This document shows, one piece after another, positions 26,163 to 37,134 of a stretch of DNA of 64,000 bases. The position numbers and the translations under genes were made by a program. Source of the DNA: Hydractinia symbiolongicarpus (lineage: Eukaryota > Cnidaria > Hydrozoa > Anthoathecata > Hydractiniidae); contig NC_079876.1 of the NCBI RefSeq assembly GCF_029227915.1, positions 1,862,001 through 1,926,000 on the forward strand, given 5' to 3'. Position 1 is the stretch's first letter. Each line of letters begins with the position of its first letter. The notes beneath the pieces are model-generated. The model was not told where the DNA came from and did not search any database. It saw only the letters and a list, made by a program, of their open reading frames with translations.

Positions 26163-27587
26163 GTATAGTCAAAAGTATACAAATAAAGTACCCGGGGAGT
26201 AAACTCATTTCCCGAACGATTTCTTAAATTATTTTTTCACCACTAAAACGCATGAGACTTGTAGTTTTCAAAAATGTTTTCATTTTTGATGAGACGCTTA
26301 ATGAAAGAGGTTTAATCGCCGGCAAACGAAATCCCGCGTTTTCCCGTAAATCCGGGGCTTGGCCCGTATAGTCGAATGTATACAAAGAAAGTACCCAGGG
26401 AGTAAACTCATTTCCCGAACGATTTTTTAAATTTTTTTTTTCACCACTAAAACGCATGAGACTTGTAGTTTTCAAAAATGTTTTCATTTTTGATGAGACG
26501 CTTAATGAAAGAGGTTTAATCGCCGGCAAATGAAAACCTACGATTTCCCGTAAATCCTGGACTTGGCCCGTATAGTTAAAAGTATACAAAGAAAGTATCC
26601 AGGGAGTAAACTCATTTCCCAAACGATTTTTTAAATTATTATTTCACCACTAAAACGCATGAGACTTGTAGTTTTCAAGAATGTTTTCATTTTTGATGAG
26701 ACGCTGAATAAAAGAAGTTTAATCGCCGGCAAACGAAATCCCGCGTTTTCCCGTAAATCCCGGGCTTGGCCCGTATAGTCAAAAGTATACAAAGAAAGTA
26801 CCCAGGGAATAAACTCATTTCCCGAACGATTTTTTATATTATTTTTTTACCACTAAACGCATGAGACTTGTAGTTTTCAAAAATATTTTCATATTTGATG
26901 GGACGCTGAATAAAAGAAGTTTAATCGCCGGCAAACGAAAATCCGCGATTTCCTGTAAATCCCGGACTCGGCCCGTATAGTCAAAAGTATACAAATAAAG
27001 TACCCGGGGAGTAAACTCATTTCCCGAACGATTTTTTAAATTATTTTTTCACCACTAAAACGCATGAGACTTGTAGTTTTCAAAAATGTTTTCATTTTTG
27101 ATGAGACGCTTAATGAAAGAGGTTTAATCGCCGGCAAACGAAATCCCGCGTTTTCCCGTAAATCCGGGGCTTGGCCCGTATAGTCGAATGTATACAAAGA
27201 AAGTACCCAGGGAGTAAACTCATTTCCCGAACGATTTTTTAAATTTTTTTTTTCACCACTAAAACGCATGAGACTTGTAGTTTTCAAAAATGTTTTTCAT
27301 TTTTGATGAGACGCTTAATGAAAGAGGTTTAATCGCCGGCAAACGAAATCCCGCGTTTTCCCGTAAATCCGGGGCTTGGCCGTTATAGTCGAATGTATAC
27401 AAAGAAAGTACCCAGGGAGTAAACTCATTTCCCGAACGATTTTTTAAATTTTTTTTTTCACCACTAAAACGCATGAGACTTGTAGTTTTCAAAAATGTTT
27501 TTCATTTTTGATGAGACGCTTAATGAAAGAGGTTTAATCGCCGGAAAACGAAAACCCGCGATTTCCCGTAAATCCCGGGCTTGGCCC

Positions 27588-27789
27588 GTATAGTCGAATG
27601 TATACAAAGAAAGTACCCTGTGAGTAAACTCATTTCCAGAACGATTTTTTAAATTATTTTTTCACCACTAAAACGCATAAGACTTGTAGTTTTTAAAAAT
27701 GTTTTCATTTTTGATGAGACGCTGAATAAAAGCAGTTTAATCGCCGGCAAACGAAAACCTGCGATTTCCCTAAATCCCGGACTCGGCCC
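27588..27789 (+). repeat. Representative P-class monomer, 202 bp
   Basis: P-class copies are marked by GTCGAATG before GTATAC, CCCTGTGAG replacing CCCAGGGAG, TTTCCAGAACG replacing TTTCCCGAACG, CGCATAAGAC, and often AAGCAG after the AATAAA. This copy ends with GATTTCCCTAAATCC, which lacks one G and explains the 202 bp. The class is common at 1-9 kb, near 15.2 kb, 27.6 kb and 40-53 kb. Confidence 0.85.
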
Positions 27790-27991
27790 GTATAGTCAAA
27801 AGTATACAAAGAAAGTACCAATGAGTAAACTCATTTCCAGAACGATTTTTTAAATTATTTTTTCATCACTAAAACGAATAAGACTTGTAGTTTTCAAAAA
27901 TGTTTTCATTTTTGATGAGACGCTGAATAAAAGAAGTTTAATCGCCGGCAAACGAAAACCCGCGATTTCCCGTAAATCCCGGGCTTGGCCC

Positions 27992-30428
27992 GTATAGTCA
28001 AAAGTATACAAAGAAAGTACCCAGGGAGTAAACTCATTTCCCGAACGATTTTTTAAATTTTTTTTTCACCACTAAAACGCATGAGACTTGTAGTTTTCAA
28101 AAATGTTTTCATTTTTGATGAGACGCTTAATGAAAGAGGTTTAATCGCCGGCAAATGAAAACCTACGATTTCCCGTAAATCCTGGACTCGGCCCGTATAG
28201 TTAAAAGTATACAAAGAAAGTATCCAGGGAGTAAACTCATTTCCCAAACGATTTTTTAAATTATTATTTCACCACTAAAACGCATGAGACTTGTAGTTTT
28301 CAAGAATGTTTTCATTTTTGATGAGACGCTGAAAAAAAGAAGTTTAATCGCCGGCAAACGAAATCCCGCGTTTTCCCGTAAATCCCGGGCTTGGCCCGTA
28401 TAGTCAAAAGTATACAAAGAAAGTACCCAGGGAGTAAACTCATTTCCCGAACGATTTTTTATATTATTTTTTTACCACTAAACGCATGAGACTTGTAGTT
28501 TTCAAAAATATTTTCATATTTGATGGGACGCTGAATAAAAGAAGTTTAATCGCCGGCAAACGAAAATCCGCGATTTCCTGTAAATCCCGGACTCGGCCCG
28601 TATAGTCAAAAGTATACAAATAAAGTACCCGGGGAGTAAACTCATTTCCCGAACGATTTTTTAAATTATTTTTTCACCACTAAAACGCATGAGACTTGTA
28701 GTTTTCAAAAATGTTTTCATTTTTGATGAGACGCTTAATGAAAGAGGTTTAATCGCCGGCAAACGAAATCCCGCGTTTTCCCGTAAATCCGGGGCTTGGC
28801 CCGTATAGTCGAATGTATACAAAGAAAGTACCCAGGGAGTAAACTCATTTCCCGAACGATTTTTTAAATTTTTTTTTTCACCACTAAAACGCATGAGACT
28901 TGTAGTTTTCAAAAATGTTTTCATTTTTGATGAGACGCTTAATGAAAGAGGTTTAATCGCCGGCAAATGAAAACCTACGATTTCCCGTAAATCCTGGACT
29001 TGGCCCGTATAGTTAAAAGTATACAAAGAAAGTATCCAGGGAGTAAACTCATTTCCCAAACGATTTTTTAAATTATTATTTCACCACTAAAACGCATGAG
29101 ACTTGTAGTTTTCAAGAATGTTTTCATTTTTGATGAGACGCTGAATAAAAGAAGTTTAATCGCCGGCAAACGAAATCCCGCGTTTTCCCGTAAATCCCGG
29201 GCTTGGCCCGTATAGTCAAAAGTATACAAAGAAAGTACCCAGGGAATAAACTCATTTCCCGAACGATTTTTTATATTATTTTTTTACCACTAAACGCATG
29301 AGACTTGTAGTTTTCAAAAATATTTTCATATTTGATGGGACGCTGAATAAAAGAAGTTTAATCGCCGGCAAACGAAAATCCGCGATTTCCTGTAAATCCC
29401 GGACTCGGCCCGTATAGTCAAAAGTATACAAATAAAGTACCCGGGGAGTAAACTCATTTCCCGAACGATTTTTTAAATTATTTTTTCACCACTAAAACGC
29501 ATGAGACTTGTAGTTTTCAAAAATGTTTTCATTTTTGATGAGACGCTTAATGAAAGAGGTTTAATCGCCGGCAAACGAAATCCCGCGTTTTCCCGTAAAT
29601 CCGGGGCTTGGCCCGTATAGTCGAATGTATACAAAGAAAGTACCCAGGGAGTAAACTCATTTCCCGAACGATTTTTTAAATTTTTTTTTTCACCACTAAA
29701 ACGCATGAGACTTGTAGTTTTCAAAAATGTTTTTCATTTTTGATGAGACGCTTAATGAAAGAGGTTTAATCGCCGGCAAACGAAATCCCGCGTTTTCCCG
29801 TAAATCCGGGGCTTGGCCGTTATAGTCGAATGTATACAAAGAAAGTACCCAGGGAGTAAACTCATTTCCCGAACGATTTTTTAAATTTTTTTTTTCACCA
29901 CTAAAACGCATGAGACTTGTAGTTTTCAAAAATGTTTTTCATTTTTGATGAGACGCTTAATGAAAGAGGTTTAATCGCCGGAAAACGAAAACCCGCGATT
30001 TCCCGTAAATCCCGGGCTTGGCCCGTATAGTCGAATGTATACAAAGAAAGTACCCTGTGAGTAAACTCATTTCCAGAACGATTTTTTAAATTATTTTTTC
30101 ACCACTAAAACGCATAAGACTTGTAGTTTTTAAAAATGTTTTCATTTTTGATGAGACGCTGAATAAAAGCAGTTTAATCGCCGGCAAACGAAAACCTGCG
30201 ATTTCCCTAAATCCCGGACTCGGCCCGTATAGTCAAAAGTATACAAAGAAAGTACCAATGAGTAAACTCATTTCCAGAACGATTTTTTAAATTATTTTTT
30301 CATCACTAAAACGAATAAGACTTGTAGTTTTCAAAAATGTTTTCATTTTTGATGAGACGCTGAATAAAAGAAGTTTAATCGCCGGCAAACGAAAACCCGC
30401 GATTTCCCGTAAATCCCGGGCTTGGCCC
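27992..30428 (+). repeat. 12-mer HOR, copy B (2437 bp)
   Basis: It is directly adjacent to copy A and nearly identical, including GTACCAATGAG near 30253. It has a private GCTGAAAAAAAG at about 28329 that reappears near 30766 in the following 5-mer. Confidence 0.92.
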
Positions 30429-31442
30429 GTATAGTCAAAAGTATACAAAGAAAGTACCCAGGGAGTAAACTCATTTCCCGAACGATTTTTTAAATTTTTT
30501 TTTCACCACTAAAACGCATGAGACTTGTAGTTTTCAAAAATGTTTTCATTTTTGATGAGACGCTTAATGAAAGAGGTTTAATCGCCGGCAAATGAAAACC
30601 TACGATTTCCCGTAAATCCTGGACTCGGCCCGTATAGTTAAAAGTATACAAAGAAAGTATCCAGGGAGTAAACTCATTTCCCAAACGATTTTTTAAATTA
30701 TTATTTCACCACTAAAACGCATGAGACTTGTAGTTTTCAAGAATGTTTTCATTTTTGATGAGACGCTGAAAAAAAGAAGTTTAATCGCCGGCAAACGAAA
30801 TCCCGCGTTTTCCCGTAAATCCCGGGCTTGGCCCGTATAGTCAAAAGTATACAAAGAAAGTACCCAGGGAGTAAACTCATTTCCCGAACGATTTTTTATA
30901 TTATTTTTTTACCACTAAACGCATGAGACTTGTAGTTTTCAAAAATATTTTCATATTTGATGGGACGCTGAATAAAAGAAGTTTAATCGCCGGCAAACGA
31001 AAATCCGCGATTTCCTGTAAATCCCGGACTCGGCCCGTATAGTCAAAAGTATACAAATAAAGTACCCGGGGAGTAAACTCATTTCCCGAACGATTTTTTA
31101 AATTATTTTTTCACCACTAAAACGCATGAGACTTGTAGTTTTCAAAAATGTTTTCATTTTTGATGAGACGCTTAATGAAAGAGGTTTAATCGCCGGCAAA
31201 CGAAATCCCGCGTTTTCCCGTAAATCCAGGGCTTGGCCCGTATAGTCGAATGTATACAAAGAAAGTACCCAGGGAGTAAACTCATTTCCCGAACGATTTT
31301 TTAAATTTTTTTTTCACCACTAAAACGCATGAGACTTGTAGTTTTCAAAAATGTTTTCATTTTTGATGAGACGCTTAATGAAAGAGGTTTAATCGCCGGC
31401 AAATGAAAACCTACGATTTCCCGTAAATCCTGGACTCGGCCC
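30429..31442 (+). repeat. 5-mer head of a 17-mer HOR, copy 2 (1014 bp)
   Basis: It separates 12-mer copies B and C. It matches 24540-25554 with few differences, so 30429-33880 is a second 17-mer unit. Confidence 0.88.
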
Positions 31443-33880
31443 GTATAGTTAAAAGTATACAAAGAAAGTATCCAGGGAGTAAACTCATTTCCCAAACGAT
31501 TTTTTAAATTTTTTTTTCACCACTAAAACGCATGAGACTTGTAGTTTTCAAAAATGTTTTCATTTTTGATGAGACGCTTAATGAAAGAGGTTTAATCGCC
31601 GGCAAATGAAAACCTACGATTTCCCGTAAATCCTGGACTCGGCCCGTATAGTTAAAAGTATACAAAGAAAGTATCCAGGGAGTAAACTCATTTCCCAAAC
31701 GATTTTTTAAATTATTATTTCACCACTAAAACGCATGAGACTTGTAGTTTTCAAGAATGTTTTCATTTTTGATGAGACGCTGAATAAAAGAAGTTTAATC
31801 GCCGGCAAACGAAATCCCGCGTTTTCCCGTAAATCCCGGGCTTGGCCCGTATAGTCAAAAGTATACAAAGAAAGTACCCAGGGAGTAAACTCATTTCCCG
31901 AACGATTTTTTATATTATTTTTTTACCACTAAACGCATGAGACTTGTAGTTTTCAAAAATATTTTCATATTTGATGGGACGCTGAATAAAAGAAGTTTAA
32001 TCGCCGGCAAACGAAAATCCGCGATTTCCTGTAAATCCCGGACTCGGCCCGTATAGTCAAAAGTATACAAATAAAGTACCCGGGGAGTAAACTCATTTCC
32101 CGAACGATTTTTTAAATTATTTTTTCACCACTAAAACGCATGAGACTTGTAGTTTTCAAAAATGTTTTCATTTTTGATGAGACGCTTAATGAAAGAGGTT
32201 TAATCGCCGGCAAACGAAATCCCGCGTTTTCCCGTAAATCCGGGGCTTGGCCCGTATAGTCGAATGTATACAAAGAAAGTACCCAGGGAGTAAACTCATT
32301 TCCCGAACGATTTTTTAAATTTTTTTTTTCACCACTAAAACGCATGAGACTTGTAGTTTTCAAAAATGTTTTCATTTTTGATGAGACGCTTAATGAAAGA
32401 GGTTTAATCGCCGGCAAATGAAAACCTACGATTTCCCGTAAATCCTGGACTTGGCCCGTATAGTTAAAAGTATACAAAGAAAGTATCCAGGGAGTAAACT
32501 CATTTCCCAAACGATTTTTTAAATTATTATTTCACCACTAAAACGCATGAGACTTGTAGTTTTCAAGAATGTTTTCATTTTTGATGAGACGCTGAATAAA
32601 AGAAGTTTAATCGCCGGCAAACGAAATCCCGCGTTTTCCCGTAAATCCCGGGCTTGGCCCGTATAGTCAAAAGTATACAAAGAAAGTACCCAGGGAATAA
32701 ACTCATTTCCCGAACGATTTTTTATATTATTTTTTTACCACTAAACGCATGAGACTTGTAGTTTTCAAAAATATTTTCATATTTGATGGGACGCTGAATA
32801 AAAGAAGTTTAATCGCCGGCAAACGAAAATCCGCGATTTCCTGTAAATCCCGGACTCGGCCCGTATAGTCAAAAGTATACAAATAAAGTACCCGGGGAGT
32901 AAACTCATTTCCCGAACGATTTTTTAAATTATTTTTTCACCACTAAAACGCATGAGACTTGTAGTTTTCAAAAATGTTTTCATTTTTGATGAGACGCTTA
33001 ATGAAAGAGGTTTAATCGCCGGCAAACGAAATCCCGCGTTTTCCCGTAAATCCGGGGCTTGGCCCGTATAGTCGAATGTATACAAAGAAAGTAGCCAGGG
33101 AGTAAACTCATTTCCCGAACGATTTTTTAAATTTTTTTTTTCACCACTAAAACGCATGAGACTTGTAGTTTTCAAAAATGTTTTTCATTTTTGATGAGAC
33201 GCTTAATGAAAGAGGTTTAATCGCCGGCAAACGAAATCCCGCGTTTTCCCGTAAATCCGGGGCTTGGCCGTTATAGTCGAATGTATACAAAGAAAGTACC
33301 CAGGGAGTAAACTCATTTCCCGAACGATTTTTTAAATTTTTTTTTTCACCACTAAAACGCATGAGACTTGTAGTTTTCAAAAATGTTTTTCATTTTTGAT
33401 GAGACGCTTAATGAAAGAGGTTTAATCGCCGGAAAACGAAAACCCGCGATTTCCCGTAAATCCCGGGCTTGGCCCGTATAGTCGAATGTATACAAAGAAA
33501 GTACCCTGTGAGTAAACTCATTTCCAGAACGATTTTTTAAATTATTTTTTCACCACTAAAACGCATAAGACTTGTAGTTTTTAAAAATGTTTTCATTTTT
33601 GATGAGACGCTGAATAAAAGCAGTTTAATCGCCGGCAAACGAAAACCTGCGATTTCCCTAAATCCCGGACTCGGCCCGTATAGTCAAAAGTATACAAAGA
33701 AAGTACCCAATGAGTAAACTCATTTCCAGAACGATTTTTTAAATTATTTTTTCATCACTAAAACGAATAAGACTTGTAGTTTTCAAAAATGTTTTCATTT
33801 TTGATGAGACGCTGAATAAAAGAAGTTTAATCGCCGGCAAACGAAAACCCGCGATTTCCCGTAAATCCCGGGCTTGGCCC
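31443..33880 (+). repeat. 12-mer HOR, copy C (2438 bp)
   Basis: It matches copy B at an offset of 3451 bp, including GGCCGTTATAG (33268) and both extra-T dyads. Private differences are GTAGCCAGGG near 33092 and GTACCCAATGAG near 33704, the latter one base longer than in A and B. Confidence 0.92.
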
Positions 33881-33985
33881 GTATAGTCAAAAGTATACAA
33901 AGAAAGTACCCAGGGAGTAAACTCATTTCCCGAACGATTTTTTAAATTATTTTTTCACCACTAAAACGCATGAGACTTGTAGTTT

Positions 33986-34007
33986 TCAAAAATGTTTTCA
34001 TTTTTGA
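33986..34007 (+). other. Dyad-symmetric element in the monomer (representative copy)
   Basis: The left arm TCAAAAATG and right arm CATTTTTGA are perfect reverse complements separated by TTTT: a 9-bp stem with a 4-nt loop. The same element is present in most G-class monomers. It is broken in W copies, and C/N copies carry one arm change that would leave a G-T wobble. It could extrude as a cruciform or act as a symmetric protein site. Function is unknown. Confidence 0.75.
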
Positions 34008-34050
34008 TGAGACACTGAATAAAAGAAGTTTAATCGCCGGCAAAGGAAAA

Positions 34051-34083
34051 CCCGCGATTTCCCGTAAATCCCGGGCTTGGCCC
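34051..34083 (-). other. C-rich tail with four CCC runs; quadruplex/i-motif potential (representative copy)
   Basis: On the + strand four CCC runs are separated by 7, 6 and 8 bases. The minus strand therefore has four GGG runs, which fits a relaxed G-quadruplex pattern, and the + strand could form an i-motif. The CCCG starts are 10, 9 and 11 bp apart, about one helical turn, so the segment also looks like an old internal short repeat. Classes with CCTGCG or CCTGGACTCGG lose one or two runs. Confidence 0.55.
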
Positions 34084-34286
34084 GTATAGTCGAAAGTATA
34101 CAAAGAAAGTACCCAGGGAGTAAACTCATTTCCCGAACGATTTTTTAAATTACTTTTTCACCACTAAAACGCATGAGACTTGTAGTTTTTAAAAATGTTT
34201 TCATTTTTGATGAGACGCTGAATAAAAGAAGTTTAATCGCCGGAAAACGAAAACCTGCGATTTCCCGTAAATCCTGGACTCGGCCC
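34084..34286 (+). repeat. Representative C-class monomer, 203 bp
   Basis: This class is recognised by TTAAATTACTTTTTCACC, TTTTTAAAAATG in the left dyad arm, CGCCGGAAAACG (which destroys the GCCGGC palindrome), CCTGCG and CCTGGACTCGG. The copy starts GTCGAAAG. Related copies are frequent at 8-14 kb, 37-48 kb and 55-62 kb. Confidence 0.82.
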
Positions 34287-35516
34287 GTATAGTCAAAAGT
34301 ATACAAAGAAAGTACCCAGGGAGTAAACTCATTTCCCGAACGATTTTTTATATTATTTTTTTACCACTAAACGCATGAGATTGGAGTTTTCAAAAATATT
34401 TTCATATTTGATGGGACGCTGAATAAAAGAAGTTTAATCGCCGGCAAACGAAAATCCGCGATTTCTCGTAAATCCCGAACTCGGCCCGTATAGTCAAAAG
34501 TATACAAAGAAAGTACCCAGGGAGTAAACTCATTTCCCGAACGATTTTTTAAATTATTTTTTCACCACTAAAACGCATGAGACTTGTAGTTTTCAAGAAT
34601 GTTTTCATTTTTGATGAGACGCTGAATAAAAGAAGTTTAATCGCCGGCAAACGAAATCCCGCGTTTTCCCGTAAATCCCGGGCTTGGCCCGTATAGTCAA
34701 AAGTATACAAAGAAAGTACCCAGGGAGTAAACTCATTTCCCGAACGATTTTTTATATTATTTTTTTACCACTAAACGCATGAGACTTGTAGTTTTTAAAA
34801 ATGTTTTCATATTTGATGGGACGCTGAATGAAAGAAGTTTAATCGCCGGCAAACGAAAATCCGCGATTTCCCGTAAATCCCGGACTCGGCCCGTATAGTC
34901 AAAAGTATACAAAGAAAGTACCCAGGGAGTAAACTCATTTCCCGAACGATTTTTTAAATTATTTTTTCACCACTAAAACGCATGAGACTTGTAGTTTTCA
35001 AAAATGTTTTCATTTTTGATGAGACGCTTAATGAAAAAGGTTTAATCGCCGGCAAACGAAATCCCGCGTTTTCCCGTAAATCCGGGGCTTGGCCCGTATA
35101 GTGGAATGTATACAAAGAAAGTACCCAGGGAGTAAACTCATTTCCCGAACGTTTTTTTAAATTTTTTTTTCACCACTAAAACGCATGAGACTTGTAGTTT
35201 TCAAAAATGTTTTCATTTTTGATGAGACGCTTAATGAAAGAGGTTTAATCGCCGGCAAATGAAAACCTGCGATTTCCCGTAAATCCTGGACTCGGCCCGT
35301 ATAGTTAAAAGTATACAAAGAAAGTATCCAGGGAGTAAACTCATTTCCCAAACGATTTTTTAAATTATTATTTCACCACTAAAACGCATAAGACTTGTAG
35401 TTTTCGAGAATGTTTTCATTTTTGATGAGACGCTGAATAAAAGCAGTTTAATCGCCGGCAAACGAAAACCCGCGATTTCCCGTAAATCCGGGGCTTGGCC
35501 CGTGTAGTCGAATGTA

Positions 35517-36325
35517 TACAAAGAAAGTACCCAGGGAGTAAACTCATTTCCCGAACGATTTTTTAAATTTTTTTTTCACCACTAAAACGCATGAGACTTG
35601 TAGTTTTCAAAAATTATTTCATTTTTGATGAGACGCTTAATGAAAGAGGTTTAATCGCCGGAAAACGAAAACCCGCGATTTCCCGTAAATCCCGGCTTGG
35701 CCCGTATAGTCAAAAGTATACAAAGAAAGTACCCAGGGAGTAAACTCATTTCCCGACGAATTTTTTAAATTACTTTTTCACCACTAAAGGCCATGAGACT
35801 TGTAGTTTTCAAAAATGTTTTCATTTTTGATGAGACGCTGAATAAAAGCAGTTTAATCGCCGGCAAACGAAAACCCGCGATTTCCCGTAAATCCCGGCTT
35901 GGCCCGTATAGTCAAAAGTATACAAAGAAAGTACCCAGGGAGTAAACTCATTTCCCGACCGATTTTTTAAATTATTTTTTCACCATTAAAACGCATGAGA
36001 CTTTTAGTTTTCAGAAATGTTTTCATTTTTGATGAGACGCTGAATAAAAGCAGTTTAATCGCCGGCAAACGAAAACCTGCGATTTCCCTAAATCCCGGAC
36101 GCGGCCCGTATAGTCAAAAGTATACAAAGAAAGTACCCAGGGAGTAAACTCATTTCCAGAACGATTTTTTAAATTATTTTTTCTTCACTAAAACGCATAA
36201 GACTTGTAGTTTTTAAAAATGTTTTCATTTTTGATGAGACGCTGAATAAAAGCAGTTTAATCGCCGGCAAACGAAAACCCGCGATTTCCAGTAAATCCCG
36301 GGCTTGGCCCGTATAGTCAAAAGTA
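35517..36325 (+). repeat. 4-mer HOR, copy 1 (809 bp)
   Basis: AAATTATTTC (35611/36420), CCCGACGAATTTT and CTAAAGGCCATGAG repeat 809 bp apart. AAATTATTTC alters the dyad arm. Confidence 0.9.
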
Positions 36326-37134
36326 TACAAAGAAAGTACCCAGGGAGTAAACTCATTTCCCGAACGATTTTTTAAATTTTTTTTTCACCACTAAAACGCA
36401 TGAGACTTGTAGTTTTCAAAAATTATTTCATTTTTGATGAGACGCTTAATGAAAGAGGTTTAATCGCCGGAAAACGAAAACCCGCGATTTCCCGTAAATC
36501 CCGGCTTGGCCCGTATAGTCAAAAGTATACAAAGAAAGTACCCAGGGAGTAAACTCATTTCCCGACGAATTTTTTAAATTACTTTTTCACCACTAAAGGC
36601 CATGAGACTTGTAGTTTTCAAAAATGTTTTCATTTTTGATGAGACGCTGAATAAAAGCAGTTTAATCGCCGGCAAACGAAAACCCGCGATTTCCCGTAAA
36701 TCCCGGCTTGGCCCGTATAGTCAAAAGTATACAAAGAAAGTACCCAGGGAGTAAACTCATTTCCCGACCGATTTTTTAAATTATTTTTTCACCATTAAAA
36801 CGCATGAGACTTTTAGTTTTCAGAAATGTTTTCATTTTTGATGAGACGCTGAATAAAAGCAGTTTAATCGCCGGCAAACGAAAACCTGCGATTTCCCTAA
36901 ATCCCGGACGCGGCCCGTATAGTCAAAAGTATACAAAGAAAGTACCCAGGGAGTAAACTCATTTCCAGAACGATTTTTTAAATTATTTTTTCTTCACTAA
37001 AACGCATAAGACTTGTAGTTTTTAAAAATGTTTTCATTTTTGATGAGACGCTGAATAAAAGCAGTTTAATCGCCGGCAAACGAAAACCCGCGATTTCCAG
37101 TAAATCCCGGGCTTGGCCCGTATAGTCAAAAGTA
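36326..37134 (+). repeat. 4-mer HOR, copy 2 (809 bp)
   Basis: Adjacent tandem copy of 35517-36325. I saw no clear difference between the two. Confidence 0.9.

Larger units (their letters stand above)
25555..27991 (+). repeat. 12-mer HOR, copy A (2437 bp)
   Basis: Markers at 2437 bp to the next copy: GGCCGTTATAG (27380/29817) and the extra T in ATGTTTTTCATT (about 27291 and 27496, then 29728 and 29933). The block ends with P-class and G-class monomers, the latter carrying AAAACGAATAAG. Confidence 0.92.
33881..34083 (+). repeat. Representative general-class (G) monomer, 203 bp
   Basis: This copy is close to the commonest form and serves as the reference. In order it has GTATAG, a GTATAC palindrome (33893), CCCAGGGAG, TCATTTCCCGAACG, two T6 tracts around AAATTA (33938-33955), CACCACTAAAACGCATGAG, a 9-bp dyad (33986-34007), AATAAA (34018), GCCGGC (34036) and a C-rich tail (34051-34083). 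It carries two private changes from the common form: GACACTG for GACGCTG, and AAAGG for AAACG. Other classes are defined by linked changes from this form. Confidence 0.9.
33881..35516 (+). repeat. Mixed monomers with a distant relative at 57-58 kb
   Basis: Eight monomers of G, C, W, N and R types. The order and the rare ATTTCTCG variant (34461) match 58093, an offset of 23632 bp. No local HOR is apparent here. Confidence 0.83.

Noticed and set aside
26224-26622. Minus-strand open frames of about 64-132 codons (peptides starting near GNEFTPW) repeated through the array
   Set aside because: Most lack ATG and open only at TTG codons created by CCCGAA to CCCAAA changes. They recur with the monomer and break wherever length is not a multiple of three. 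No recognisable domain was seen, and there is no non-repeat context. These are satellite accidents.
33881-33898. GTATA...TATAC inverted arms as a hairpin
   Set aside because: Only 5 bp with an 8-nt loop, too weak to claim as structure. Conservation of GTATAC is reported instead.
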